From: Onchocerca volvulus
Taxonomy: Eukaryota > Nematoda > Chromadorea > Rhabditida > Onchocercidae
Assembly (NCBI GenBank): GCA_000499405.2
Contig: HG738139.1
Coordinates: 4,364,616-4,428,615, forward strand
Direction of reading: 5' to 3'
DNA length: 64,000 nucleotides
Shown here: in pieces, positions 47,631 through 61,287 of the stretch
Position numbering within the stretch: the stretch's first letter is position 1
Layout of the letters: the number at the start of each line of letters is the position of its first letter
The notes under the pieces: model-generated
The model's database searches: none
What the model was told of the DNA's origin: nothing
What the model saw: only the letters and a program-made list of their open reading frames with translations
Position numbers and translations under genes: made by a program

Positions 47631-50600
47631 TCATTTCGTTGAGTATTATATAATTAAAAAATTAACATGCATTAACTAAGTGCATTTTATGTATTTAAAG
47701 TGTGCTGATTATCCATGTAAAACATTTCGTTAAATAATTATGCTTCGAAATATTTCACGTCTTGTTTTTCTTAGGTGATTATTAATTATTTTTCCTCTTT
47801 TATTCGAATAATCTTTTCAGATAAGATGATATTGCAGAGATTATTTGATATCGAGATATTTGGCAAGAAATAGTAGTCTTTTTCAGAATTTCATTTATCG
47901 TTTTGTTTAGTTATCTTAGTGAATGGATTAAATTTCGGGAAATTGCGAGAAAAGAATGCATTCTATCTATCAGTTTTTCTTTATTGTATAATTTATTCAT
48001 TGTGTTGTCATGTCTACCTTGTAAATTGATTTGTTTTCTGAGCAAGTAAGTTGCAATTCGTATCCTTTTTTATTAACTTTTAAATCGACAGTTCATCCTA
48101 CATGTTTTGCAGTACTTATGCTTTATTTATTACATAAAATTTTGTGGGCGTCTTTCTTTTCTTTGTTGTTTCTTTATTGTCTTTTTGCTAAGACTAAATG
48201 ATTTAAGAATGTATGGTTGGTGCTCTAATTTGTGCGAATATTACCAAAATTAAAAATTTTTCATCTCTATTATTTTGGTTTTTGATTCTGAATTTGATGA
48301 AATTTCTTCGCCTTTGCTAATTTTTTAGATCATGAATTACCAAATCAATGGTTGTTAACAAATAGTTTCACATATGTTTTGGGTAATCTTGTTCTATTAC
48401 TAATATTGAAATCGTTCTAGTAAAACAAAAATTTGCCTATTTCTGATTATTAAATTTTATTCCGTAAGTTACCGAAGACGTGTTTTTTTTTGTCTTACTT
48501 GCAATTCTTTACTTTGCAATAAATATATTGATGTTTCACTAAAATTTATTGCACTTTCTTTCTCTTTGACATTAAGATTTAGAAGTGATTTTCTTTTTCT
48601 TTCGATTTTCACGATTATGTATATATGATTCAGGTAATTTTTTTTTAGAAATTTTTGTCTATTTCTAAATATTAAAATGAGTAGCATCGAAGTATCTTTG
48701 GATAATTCAGTAAATATGTGAAATGAACATTGAAAGCAAGCACATGGACAATTTTCTAGTACCATACATATATATTTATCCCATTAATTAATTAATATTT
48801 TAAAAGGATTGATGGTTTGTTTGTGTGTGCGTGCATGTTCATTTCGTTCCAATCTCTATAATATATATGGATTGAAGGGAAGATATATAGACTTGTATGA
48901 ATGGTTAGATAGATCTTGGGGATGGGAACATGGTGACACCTGTCGTGGTTGTCATTGTCACGCTAAACAATCAGCGAGGTCATCAAGTTCGATTTTCGAT
49001 GCTTGTTTGTGGCTAATATTTTACGGATGAATGAATGTCTTTGAATATGTATAATTCTTTCGTTTAAAGCTGAAAAAAGGTAAAAAATATTGGTATCTGG
49101 TTTTAATTCTATGTGAAGGATTTAACTTTTACTTGTGGAATTACATAAGATATCATAGCGATATCAAAATACATTATCAATAATTTCATCTTCAAAGTAC
49201 TAATGATTGATAGTATTTTAGATATCTTATCAAGTATTGTAATCCATAAATTTTTCCCTTTCTTCTTTCCGATCTTTGAATCTAACAAGAGTATTATTCA
49301 GTTATTTAGGTATACCACTTCATTATATGCTATTTCTCATTATATAAATTCATGTTTAAAACGAAAAAAAATTGAGATGACTAATTTTGTGATTTCTAAA
49401 AAAATTCACTCAGCGATGACAAGTGTGAATATTAAACAAGTAAAAAAGTTGCAGAAAATCTGGTAAAAAAAAAGTCGCTGATATCACACAATCCTTCTAA
49501 TCAATTCATTATTTAAAAAAAAAAAAAAAAAACATTTTAATAAATCCATTTCTTTCGTTTCAGTATTTTTCGGATTAATGTATCATCAATTCGATTTGCC
49601 TAGACTTATTGTTGCTTCTTTGCTAACGATCAGAAACGAAAAATGATTTTAACAGTTCGGCAATCCGATTAGAATCAGATGAAAAAAATGCAATTGGATT
49701 TCACGCTACTCATAAAATTCAAATATTTCAGAAAATCTAAGAGAAAATCATTCATTATCAAAAATTATTCGCAAATATTTAGAAAGGTAAGAAAAAAGAG
49801 AGGGAGAAAGATGATTGCTATTTGATAACAGGTCTGTTGACGCAAAAATTATTCCACGTATAAATCAATCAGTAATTAATTGCTTATTTTCTAATATGAC
49901 GAAGTATTATATTTGAAAGAGGATAGAAAAAGGGCAAAAGGACAGGATGAACGGTAAATGAGATGACAGGAAGAGAAAGGTAAATGCGGTCACCTGAAAG
50001 AAATTCAATTTGATTTGATAGACAAGGAAGAATAGGGAAAGATTTGGACGGGAAAGGAGACATGGCCAATTAATTGCATTATGCTATTAAGCATGGCGAT
50101 TATACCTGAAACACCTGATATTTCCGCGATAATCTCAATGTACCAAATCACAAACATATATACCTATTTAATTTTTCTCATGTTTTGTTTTTTTATAAAA
50201 TACAAAGTTGAATTTAAAAATATATTATGCAAGAAAAATTTAAGTTTAATTATTAAAAATTTGAAATAACAATTTAAATTTTGCATTTCCTTTATTTTTA
50301 TCTTTCTTTCAAATATTTTTGCTTATTGATTTATTCTTATTTTTATTTTTTTTTTTTATGCATTAGCATTTTTAAATTATTTTTCATATTTTATTACTAT
50401 TAAAATGATTAAATGTATTTGATTTTGTTCAAATTTTGTTACTCAAATTTTTAATTAAAATTTAAGAAATAGATAAGATATTATTGTTATTATTTGTTGG
50501 CATTATTATTGTCATTATTATCATTATTATTATATATTGGTTATTTGTGATAAAAATAAAATTTTTACCATCGGATAGTCTTATTGTATTATTATTCAAA

Positions 50601-51442
50601 GTTTCTCGTGCTATAGTGTTATCAATTCATTTAAACTACTAAATTGTACAATAATTGAATTGTAGCAGATATTTTACAACAATGGGAATAATATTACAGT
50701 ATGCCGAAAAAATATTTGAACTTTTCAACTTACATCACTTCTTTTTTCAATTATTAGTATATTAGCATCGTAAATTATGGATTTGCTAATTACTCGAAAT
50801 TCATTACTCATTTATCTTTCCCTTTATTTTTAATCATTTCTCAATTTTTTTTTTTTTTTTTTTACCCAATATAATCGATGATAATAATATTACAATAATT
50901 AATATGATCTTATTAGCTTAGCAAATGATCGTACAATATGATGCTATCATGAAAGCGAATTATTATCGTAAATTAGTTATTGAATGCTATCAAATAAATG
51001 TTCAATTTAATGGATGAGCATAAAAGGGGAAAAAAGGATGAATGATGGATGAATCGATTCGAATGGGATTTCAAATGAATCAAAATGGTTTATATGTCAT
51101 CATACAACAATCACTCCATCAAATCTTTTGATAAATATCACCGCTCTCGAATATTTGAATACTGTATCATCTCATGGGAGATTGTTCATTGTCCATTTTT
51201 GTGTCCTGTTACAATGAAAAAAAAAAAAAAAAAGAAAGAAAGAATGCCGACATATCAACAATGCAAAGGTTAATTTTGATCAATTTATATTATCATTAGT
51301 TATATATATCAAAGTTCAAAGGTTAATCTTTTTTTCTTTTTTTGATTTATTCCTTTTATTTATGATTAAACGATTTTTCTTTGCATAAGAAGAATTATCT
51401 AGAATAGAAAAAAAATTTTAAATTTATATATCAAATTCTTGG

Positions 51443-51444
<2 letters not shown>

Positions 51445-51492
<48 letters not shown>
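51445..51492. repeat. Poly(A) run of 48 bases
   Basis: Uninterrupted A from 51,445 to 51,492, preceded by GGCT and followed by TG. No reverse-transcribed gene body or target-site duplication was recognised next to it, so it is listed as a simple repeat. Confidence 0.9.
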
Positions 51493-51494
<2 letters not shown>

Positions 51495-53059
51495 AAAAAT
51501 TAAATATAACGAAAACAAAAAGAAAAAATGATTGATATTTTTTGTTCAGCAATTTTTTTTCATATTTCAACAAAAAAATGATATTTTCAATTATTCTTTT
51601 TTATATTATATTCCTATTATTTGATAATTTATTGAAAAAAAAAATAAATTAAAAATTTTTATTTAAAATTTATGGATATCATTCTTCTTACATTTATTTA
51701 CTGTTTTAATTTTTTTTTTTTTTTTTGGACGAATCTTTCTACTAATTAATATTATTGTTATTCATTTACTAATTATATAATATTCATTAGCAATAACGTA
51801 AATATATCTAATCAGTTCCATATTCGATATGCTAAACTACTAAGTGAGCATATTATTTATGCAAAGAAGGACAATTATCCTCTTTTCCCATAAAAATGCT
51901 TTCTTTGGTTGGGAAACGAAGAAGATATTTCACTTCAATTCATCTTTCTACCCTAAAGGACACCAAATAAGAAGGATAGAACGGGAAAGTGGACAAAATT
52001 CTCATACTTGACATTTTCTAAATGCAAGAAAAGCATCTAGGCCTAGGCTTAGAAATCGTCTAGGCTTTGGGCATTCGTTAACCTCACTTAATGTTCTCAT
52101 ACCGTAATTAATGGATAATATTTGAGTGATAAAATAGCCTATAGTCTTTGGAAAATATAATGGATTTAGTTTTTTATCCCTTTAACATACTAATGAAAAT
52201 GAAATTTGCAAGAATTATTGAAGCAATTTTCCAGAATAAAAGTTATAAAAAATTATTAAAGCAGTTTTTCCGGAATAAATTGTAAAAATAAAAATTTTTT
52301 TGATTAATCAAAAATAATTTAAAAAGTTTATGTATATACTGTATAATTTGCCTTTGGTATAATTAAACAAAAAGATGGAAAGATATTCAACAATTGATAC
52401 CAACTAATCAAATTTAGCTTTTTTTTTTTGTTTTTTTAAGTCTTACAATAATTGATATAAGCAATTGATTGAATGAAAAAATTAGAAATTGAAATTTTAT
52501 GCTGTTTAAAATTCAATCAAAATCAATTCAAAATTTATTTGAAATAAGGAAGATATTCAAAATTTATAGTCTAAATTAAAAGAAAATTTGACGATTTTAT
52601 TACTTCGGTGTGTAGCGTTTAAAATTTACTTGAATTTATCCAAAATTTATTGATATTTAAGCAAAACGAAATAATTGACTGATTTTGAGATTTTTGAAAT
52701 TTTCATTTTTCGAATCTTTTTTCATTGCTTTTTTGTTTTTTGTTAAAGTTATAAAATTTTTTTCCAAACAATTTGCAAATGATTGATTACCGGGAAGATA
52801 ATAAATTTTCCTTTTTTTCTTTTTTTTTTTGCTATATCGAAAAGAAAAAGAATTAAATTTTTATTCAAATCTCTTTTTTTTTTGATCAATTAAAAAAAAA
52901 AAATCAAAAAAGATAATCAATTGATCGTTCCTTTTTTTTTTTTTTCAATTAATTTTAGACATCATATCATCAATAAAGCAGCAATATATTATGGATATTC
53001 CGAGCTATTATAGCTACCATCAATTCATTAGCTCATAAAACATTTATAGATATCATGTA

Positions 53060-53060
<1 letters not shown>

Positions 53061-53111
<51 letters not shown>

Positions 53112-53120
53112 TGTGTGTGT
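53061..53120. repeat. GT microsatellite
   Basis: About 60 bp of GT/TG dinucleotides, interrupted by one GTAT. It generates a spurious minus-strand ORF rich in Thr-His. Confidence 0.95.
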
Positions 53121-55480
53121 CATGTCTGTACATTGACAATTTATTTTGAACTTTGATCTCAGTTCCTCGTCCTTTTCCGTTTTTCCTACTCTTCGAGAAT
53201 GAAATAGATATATTGAGCTTCCTGTCATCAAAGTCGATTAATTCTGATCAAACGAGTAATAGACCTAGAAACATATGTTACATAAAGTGACCACAAGACT
53301 ACTAGCATGCAAGAATTCCATTTTAGAATTTATACTTGAAATGGTCAAAATGACAATTGCCATACAAGAAATCAAATTTAAAATCAATATTCATTTCTAT
53401 TTTATCAATAAATAATGAAATAAGAAGTGAAAAAAATTTTTGCATTTTACCAAATTGTAAATAATTTAGTTGATAAAAATAATAATGTAATAACAATAAT
53501 AGTGATGATGTTAATGATAATAGTAACATCGATGCTAAAAAATTAAATATATATTGATGCTAAAAAATTTAGTATCATTATTACCATTATCATTAACATC
53601 ATCACTAGCAATGATAATAACGGCCACAATTTAATTAAAATTAAGTTATATTATTATTTCTTTTTTTTTTTTTTTAGTCCTATCAGATTATCATTTTGTT
53701 TGATATTTTTACAAGACATATACTTTATAATTATTATGGGATTTTGAAAAGAATTATCACTTGAATGGATATTTTTGTTTTTTCGTTTTTTAAATTCTTT
53801 TAAAAAATTAGATTCATATTTTATGTAATTTAAATTTCGATGATAAATCTAAATTTTTAAATGGAACAGAAAAATGACCTACAAATTTCAGCTTAATCTA
53901 TTTCAAAACTATTAATCTTGCTTGAATGAATTTTATTCCCATCAGAAATTTCATTATTTATTTTAAGATTTTAAAAAAATCAAAATTTTATAAGTTCTAC
54001 TATTTTCTAGCGCAAAAAAAAAATTCAAAATTCTAGAAGTTAATAACAGAAAAAAGAAAACGAAGCATAAATGAACAGCTTATGTGAATGATAAACTTAT
54101 TTGTTGTTTGTGATAGGAAGAAAAGTACCGTGATCTATCGTACATTACTGCTATTCTTGGCCATGAAATAAAGATTATAAGGCTCAGTCCACTACAATCA
54201 TCTTCTTAGCCAAGAAGTGAACATCTGATTATCATGTGATATCGATTTTAGCCAAGAAATAAATAATGAAAAAATGATAAGCAATCTAATTTAATCATAG
54301 ATCCAATAATGAGAACTGAATTGAATATTTAAAAGATTTTAGTACTATTGACAACAATAAATAATAATGTGTGATCATATAACATAAGTATGGATTATTT
54401 AAAAAGTATTTGTGAAATTTTCCCCTATTAAAAAAATCTGTGGAATAAGTATAATAATTATTATAATTATGATCGATGAAGCAAGATTCCTGAAATAATT
54501 TATGAAATACCAATGAAATCTATGAAATAAGTATAATAATTATTAACACACTACTTTGTACACGGTAATATTTTTAAAATATTCAAGTATTCATAATTTT
54601 ACATTATTAAAATATTTAAATAATATAAAAATACGAGTGGATTTTTCTCTCTCCCTAATACTTTTAAAGATGAATTAATAGTGATAAATGATGATAATAA
54701 AATAATCAACAAAAATTATGGGATATTTTAGTATTATTAATTTGATACAGTCAACAGATAACAGTGTTATGAAATATAATATACTTACACAACAAAAAAA
54801 AAAAAACAAGACAACGGAAAAGTTAATTTTTTCGATATTGAAACATAATAATTTCTTATTTCAAAATTAAATAAATCAAAGCAACATTTCATTAGTAACT
54901 ATAAGTTACGAGTATTTTTACGGAAATCAATGGTAAATGATATTATCAGCTAAGGATAAAAATTATTAATATTTCATGGAAATCGATGATAAATTGTTAT
55001 TCGCAATATTATTCGTAATGAACAAAAAATTTTGAGTATTTTACGCAAATCAATCAAACGTAATGTTATCCGTGAAAGAACGAAAATCATGAATACTTTG
55101 TATATATATATATATTAATGATAAAATTGATATTATCTTAAATGACGAAAGATTTGCGAATATTTCATGCAAAATAATGAAAAAAAGAAAAAAAGGAAAA
55201 AATCATCCCTTCATCGTCTTCTTGCATTTCTTTTTCTTTTTCTTTCTTTCTTTTTTGTTGAAATGTTTTGTCATAAAATTAGTTGAAAAAATGAAAAAAA
55301 AAAAAAAAAAGTGCAATGTTCACATAAAAATGGCTATTTGTGCAAAAAGATTTGAAATGAAATGCAAATGTTGGCGAAAGTATGCTTTTACTTTTTCTTT
55401 TTTTTTCGTTTTTTTCTTTCCCTCCCTTTTTACATCCTCCACTTTCACTATCATCTTTTAGCAAATCAGAAAAAGCTTTT

Positions 55481-56002
55481 AAGGCGGTACCATGATAATT
55501 TTTTGGATCGATGCATTCGGGATACGGTAATTTGTTGATGAAATGTAAAGAGAATGATGGGAATGAGAGGAGAAATGGGATAAATTAGCTCTCATGTTCA
55601 ATCTATCGAGAAGCTTGATGCTGCTCATCGGTATCGACCAATGTGAAGCGTGTCAACCCACTTCATGTCAACGCAAATGCCATATTTATCAGCCCACCTT
55701 CTATCAGTCCTCCTCCTCCTACTCCTCACCCAACTTCAAAACTTCGAAATAACTAACTGATCATCGACTTACTCCGGTTCTTGCCGGAATTATTTTTTTA
55801 TTCCCTGAAAAATTCATTTCTTCTTCTTATCTTTCGAAAATTCATTAATTTGATTAAATTTAATTTATCGTTATTTCCGGCCGTATTTTCTTCTTTTTTA
55901 TTGGCCCCGCCAATAAAGTATATAGAAATAATCGTACACGATATTACATAAACAAAAAAAAAAAGAAAAAAAAAGAGAAAAAAAAAGGGAGAGAAAAAAG
56001 AA
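55481..56002 (+). promoter_or_regulatory. Immediate upstream region of the POU-IV gene
   Basis: Composition changes here: 55,490-55,800 is less AT-rich than the preceding 8 kb, with words such as GGTATCGACCAATGTGAAGC and a TCCTCCTCCTACTCCTCACC tract. A purine-rich run of A and AG (55,950-56,002) leads into the ATG at 56003. It is probably promoter and 5' UTR sequence; no defined factor site is claimed. Confidence 0.4.
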
Positions 56003-59000
56003 ATGCAATCATCGCAACGATTATATCCTGGATTGAATACGATTACATCTACTGCTACAATGACACGTTATTCACCGACCGGAACCGGAGCAACAACTGC
56101 AGCAGCTGCATACCGTACTCGAATGCCTAGTGTAGGTATTCATAAACTTATCATTTTTATCACTATTACCATCATAAAGTTATTCTCTTCCTATTTTATT
56201 TCTCTCTTTTGTTTATTTACTCAAAATAGATTGATTTATTTTTGAATATATTATTATAAAAATTATTGAGAAATTAAATTCTTATTAAATTAGTCAATTA
56301 AAATTAGTAGGTTTATTAGTGCCACTGATTTTAGTAATTAATTATAACAGTAGTAGTAGTAGTAGTAGCAGTAGTAGTAGTAAATTAAATAATTACGATA
56401 ATTTGTTTAAAATGTAACAATAACAAACATATATAATAAATATATTTATTCATTTATGAATGAATTTCTCCCAATCTTCAACTTAATATGACCATCGAAT
56501 AAATTAATATTATCCGCAAAAATTTATCAAATAAAAACTATGAACTATTCACTCATTTTACTGAAATATTCATTCATTTGCTACTGATATCTTTGCATTA
56601 TATATTGTATGTTTCTGTATGTGTGTGTGTGTGTATGTGTGTATGTGTGTATGTGTGTGTGTGTGTGTGTATGTGTGTTTATGTGTGTGTGTATGTTGGT
56701 GTGTTTGTACAATTGTAAATATATTTATTTATTTGTTTATTTATTTATCATTTATTCATTAATTTATTTATTTATTCATTTGTTTATGCATATATTTATA
56801 CATTTCTTCATGTGCTTATTTGTGTTTATTTTCAAATACATTTTTTTCTTAATAATTCATTATTTATTCATTTATTTATTTGTTTACTTATTTATTATCT
56901 ATTATATATTATTCAATTCTAAAAATTCAAATCATTTTTATCAAGAAAAAAAAGAAAAAAAAATGAAAAACCAATAATGAAATGATACAAAATTATGCAT
57001 ATATGTACAAAAGAATATAAATATACACTAGCTTGAAATTTACTCAGAAATCAAACTTTAATAACTATTGTTAAATGATAATATGCAAACGGAAAATAAT
57101 ATAATACAAGTTTTTGCTTTTTGACCCATTTCTTTTCTCAGCCGAATTTTGATCAATTTAATCTTTACGTTTTTTTGCTTGATTTTAAAAACTGTAATTA
57201 AAAATTTTCCGAAATTTACGAAATTTGATTATCTTGTCAATTTTTTCCATGCTCTTTCACAGTTGTTCACTCCAAATTTGGGATAATTTTCAAGTAACAT
57301 TTGCTTAATATCATCAATTATCAACTATTGGTTTCTAAACATGACAGATAATTATATAAGAACATTGCTTCAAATTAATATTGCTTAAATAATTATTTTT
57401 GTCTTTAAATTTTTAGTTATAGAAAAACATAATAAAGCAATTTAAAATCTAAAATAATTCGAGAAATTTTTTCTTTTCTTTAAAATTTTACTTGTATCAT
57501 TTTACTTTACACAACAATTTTAATCAACTCATCTAATTGACATGTAATATTTAATGTCCAGATTTTCTCAAATATTTTGATATTTATTAAATGATTTGGA
57601 TATTTCCGAATTTTTCTAATTTTGCTTTGTTATTCAAAACTTTCTGGATAATTCCTAAATGGGAATGAAGAAATCACAAATTTTATTCAATTACATTTAA
57701 ACTTAACTTTATTAATTGAAGAAAAACTGACTCAACCAATCGATATGCAAATTTTTAATGAGAATAATGCAAACCATAAAATCATTGACTAAAAAAAAGC
57801 TGAATGACAATAAATCCAAAGCATGCAATCAATATTATCAAAATCACAAATTTCTTTCTTTTTTTTACCATTTCAATTTCATTCTTAATTAATTTAACTT
57901 CAAACTTTCTAATCATTTACTTGTCAAAAGTTTCTTGTCAAAAATGAAACGATATTATTTTTAATTAATTTCTGTAAAAGTTTCACTTCAACAAATATAT
58001 TCCAAATATTTATGTTAATATTTTCATATTTTATAAAGATTTTTCAAAATTAATAATTTTTGGAAACTTTCATAGTTATAATGTTCAACTAACATAACCA
58101 TAACATCTATCATATGCTTATTCCATGTTATATGCCAATTTAATTAATTAAGCTTTGTTTTTATATCAGAATAAGCTTTGTTTTTTATCAGAATATAAGT
58201 TTTATTTATGTAGTTGTTCTGATTTTCTTTCTTTTCGAAATTTTCAGAATTTTCAAGCAAATTCAATTTTTGGCACTTTCGACGATACGTTATTTCAAGC
58301 AAGAGCAGCACAAGCTGCTCTTGCTGAAATTGACGTCAAAAATGTCAACATGGCTGCTAGTGGGATGCTTCGACCGTCTGATATGTTTACGTACGTGGCG
58401 ACATTTTTTTTTTCTCTATTCTTAGTATTGGAAAAATTTCGAAATCTTGTACGATCATAAATTCTGAATTTCGAGCGAATTTCTTTAATTCCAATATTTC
58501 CCTCAGTTTCGACTATTTATTTGATTCAAATCATCTATGTGAATTAAAAATATAAATTTTCGCTGTGACTTTTGACATAACGTTGCAAGTTCGTTACCGA
58601 TTACTTTGAAATTTAGATGCAACAAATGAGTGGACATTTTGTATTTCTATAGACTAGATGGACAAATGAGTGGACATTTTTTATTTATATAGACTAGATG
58701 GACTGGTCAAACGAATTGTGGCCTAATACAGCTAGCAAATAAATAAAATTATCAATCAATCTTATCAGCTAAGAATTTTCAAGCATTCTTCCAGCTATCA
58801 TCATACCGCAGCAACACACTTACCATCATCTGGTGAATTTGATTCATCCACAATTTCACAAAGTTCAATTATTGACACATCCATGAATCATGCAGCTGAT
58901 TCAATGGCTTCTTTACAGGTAAATTATTTCTGAATCAGTAATTAATTTTTTTCTTCCTTTTCCTTTTATTGGTCATTTAATAGTAATACTTAAATTATTC

Positions 59001-61287
59001 AAATAACAAAAACGCTTCATTTTTCCGTCATTTTCTATTCCTGTCATTTCCGATATTTTGTATATTATTTCCAGCTTTCTATTCTTGTCATTTCCGATAT
59101 TTTGTATATTATTTCCAGTTTTCTATTCTTGTCATTTCCGATATTTTGTATATTATTTCCAGCATGTAATGGCAATGCAACATTATCCAACTGCACAATT
59201 TTCTCAATATCCAATACCGTCACCGTTTGCAACTGCTACTGCAGTTGTTGCATCACAAAGTGCTGCTGCTGCTGCTGTTGCAATGCCAATATATCCATTA
59301 TCAACTCAAACTACAGGTTTTAATTAAAGAAAATAATATTTTTAATTTAAAAAATTACAATTTTACTTTTTATAAATATTCATTCTCTTTTTTTTTCCAA
59401 ACAAAAACATCCAAATTTTCTTAAATTTTTGTGAAATTAACAAATTTTTTTACTAATAATTCAGAATTTTTTTTATTCAATTAACTTCTTAAATATATAC
59501 ATATATGAATAAAAAATAAATTTAGCAATAATTTTATAACTAATAATCAAAAATAATAATAAAATGACATAAACTCATAGAAAAAAGAAAAGGAAATGAA
59601 TAATAAAATCGGAATTAAATAAATATGAATAGTTACAGAATTAGATACAGATCCACGTGAACTGGAACGTTTTGCGGAACATTTCAAGCAAAGGCGTATC
59701 AAATTAGGCGTAACTCAAGCGGATGTTGGAAAAGCTCTTGCACATTTAAAAATGCCTGGTGTTGGCTCATTAAGTCAATCAACAATTTGCCGATTTGAAA
59801 GTCTTACATTATCACATAACAATATGGTAGCATTGAAACCTATTTTACATTCATGGCTTGAAAAGGTTTTTTTTTTTTTTTTTTTTTTTTATTAAAAATT
59901 GATTTTTTAATTTTCATAAAATTTTAGAATTTTTATAAGATTGTTTAATTTTTATAAAAAAAAGTCATGAATTTTTTTCATATATCAAATAACTATTATT
60001 TAAAGTGTTTAAATATTCGAATGAAATATTTGATAATAATTTTGTATGAATTGAATAATCAACAATAAATTGATTATTTTCAACTTTACTACTTATTTTA
60101 AAATATGCGACAAGAAATTTTGCAATAAATATTTTGAATTTTATTTACATTTTGAAAATTTGAAAAGAAAGAATAGGGTACAAAAGGTTTAGTTTATTGC
60201 ATTTGATTTCTTATTAAACTGAATATTTTTCATGATATTGCAAATAAATTTCTTATTATATGGTTAGTCGTTCGTAAGTAAATTGTATATTTCACATACG
60301 TAACTTGCATTTTCTTATTAGGCCGAAGAAGTAACAAAAACGAAAGATATAACAGGTGATGCACAAGGTATTTTACCAAATTTGGATAAAAAAAGGAAGC
60401 GAACATCCATTGCTGCACCTGAGAAACGCTTGCTAGAAGATTATTTTCGGTAATTCAATTCTTTTTTTTTTTTTTTTAAATTCAACATTTACAACAAATT
60501 TATAACTCTCTCTCTCTCTGTTTCTCTCTTTTATTTCATTTTTATAAATGATTTGCATCATTTTGAATGATATATTTGCATCATTAATTTAACAAATAAG
60601 TTAACTGATTGAAATGAAAAGTTAGTTGAATAATTTAATATCCTCAATTTCCTTCTGGAATATAATTATTGTTTGTATTTCATAATTTAATTATATCCAA
60701 TTCTTTTATACTTGAAAAAATTCTTAAATATTATATATAATATGTTGAAGTAATGTTGCCATTTTTTTTCCCTGAAGTCTTTTTCCTTCAGTATTTGTCT
60801 AATTTAAAAATAATGGTTATTTTCGAATAAACTATAAAGGATAATTTATAATAATAATATTGATGAACTGAAACGCCTCAAGAAAGGAATTTTTTGAAGT
60901 ATTTCAATTCACCAAAATTAATATTAATATTGTTATCATTATTAGATAATACTATTATTCTTGTGTTATCAACATTATCAATTATTGTATTGTTATTGAT
61001 GAGTATTCTTATCATTATTATTATTATTACTATTATTGTTATTGTCATTAATTATTGCTTATTATTATTATTGTTGCCATCATATAGCTTACAAAATAAT
61101 TTACAGGCAACAGCCACGACCAAGTGGTGAACGAATTTCAGCAATAGCCAGTAAACTTGATTTAAAGAAAAATGTTGTTAGAGTATGGTTTTGTAATCAA
61201 CGGCAAAAACAAAAAAGGTCAGTTATTAGTTATAAATTTGAAAATGAGCATTTACAAATAATTGATCAGAAAGAATGTGACCAATAA
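56003..61287 (+). CDS. unc-86: POU-IV class homeodomain transcription factor, UNC-86/BRN3-like
   Basis: Seven exons join in phase: 56003-56131, 58248-58390, about 58795-58918, 59163-59316, 59639-59865, 60322-60449 and 61107-61287 (TAA). They encode 361 aa. The POU-IV box (about residues 49-68) reads [20 protein letters not shown], followed by AEIDVK. Between box and POU domain lie a Ser/Thr-rich stretch and an alanine-rich tract ([12 protein letters not shown]). The POU-specific domain (about 184-258) has [29 protein letters not shown] and [19 protein letters not shown]. The homeodomain (about 282-341) has [20 protein letters not shown] and recognition helix [13 protein letters not shown]. 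Family role: nuclear factor fixing neuronal identity (touch, chemosensory and motor neurons in C. elegans). The residues after QKR (SVISYKFE...) lie beyond a good donor, AG/GTCAGT at 61218, so another C-terminal exon is possible. Exon four has a triplicated acceptor. Confidence 0.95.
56348..56382. repeat. AGT trinucleotide microsatellite in POU-gene intron 1
   Basis: About 11 copies of AGT with one AGC interruption. Confidence 0.9.
56609..56900. repeat. GT-rich then TTTA-rich simple repeats in POU-gene intron 1
   Basis: An interrupted GTGTGTAT block (56,609-56,705) passes into ATTTATTT/TTTG tetranucleotide repeats (about 56,720-56,900). Together they create a spurious Cys-Val then Tyr-Leu-Phe-rich frame. 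Confidence 0.9.
58546..58623 (-). repeat. Dispersed repeat family, copy F, in POU-gene intron 2
   Basis: It reads AAATATAAATTTTCGCTGTG, GACATAACGTTGCAAGTTCG, TTACCGATTACTTTGAAATT and AGATGCAAC. It is the inverse of the 39.3-kb copy and runs straight into a 40-bp tandem duplication. Confidence 0.8.
58622..58701. repeat. 40-bp tandem duplication in POU-gene intron 2
   Basis: ACAAATGAGTGGACATTTTG at 58,622 and ACAAATGAGTGGACATTTTT at 58,662, each followed by TATAGACTAGATGG. Two copies with about two differences. Confidence 0.9.
59032..59162 (+). repeat. 44-bp repeat in triplicate, each unit ending in a 3' splice site
   Basis: The unit (TTTCTATTCTTGTCATTTCC, GATATTTTGTATATTATTTC, CAG) occurs three times. 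It gives AG acceptors at 59,074, 59,118 and 59,162, exactly 44 bp apart, immediately before POU-gene exon four. Phase continuity with the preceding exon (…SMASLQ/HVMAMQ…) supports the third acceptor. Confidence 0.92.

Larger units (their letters stand above)
47631..55480. other. Long gene-poor, low-complexity AT-rich interval
   Basis: Nearly 8 kb without a convincing exon on either strand. ORFs here are short, driven by homopolymers or microsatellites, and share no splice-consistent neighbours. It includes the A48 run and the GT microsatellite. It precedes the POU gene, so distant enhancers of that gene could lie here; nothing in the sequence shows them directly. Confidence 0.6.

Noticed and set aside
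48809..49030. 73-codon ORF with several cysteines (CRGCHCH)
   Set aside because: No conserved spacing for a zinc-binding domain, no introns matching, and an isolated position in a gene desert.
51445..51492. Poly(A) run as the tail of a retrocopy or SINE
   Set aside because: No gene-like or repeat-family sequence and no target-site duplication recognised beside it.
53028..53231. Minus-strand ORF with a Thr-His tract
   Set aside because: Produced by the GT/CA microsatellite; no splice partners or family similarity.
56609..56977. 122-codon plus-strand ORF starting with Cys-Val repeats
   Set aside because: It is a translation of a GT microsatellite followed by TTTA repeats inside a POU-gene intron.
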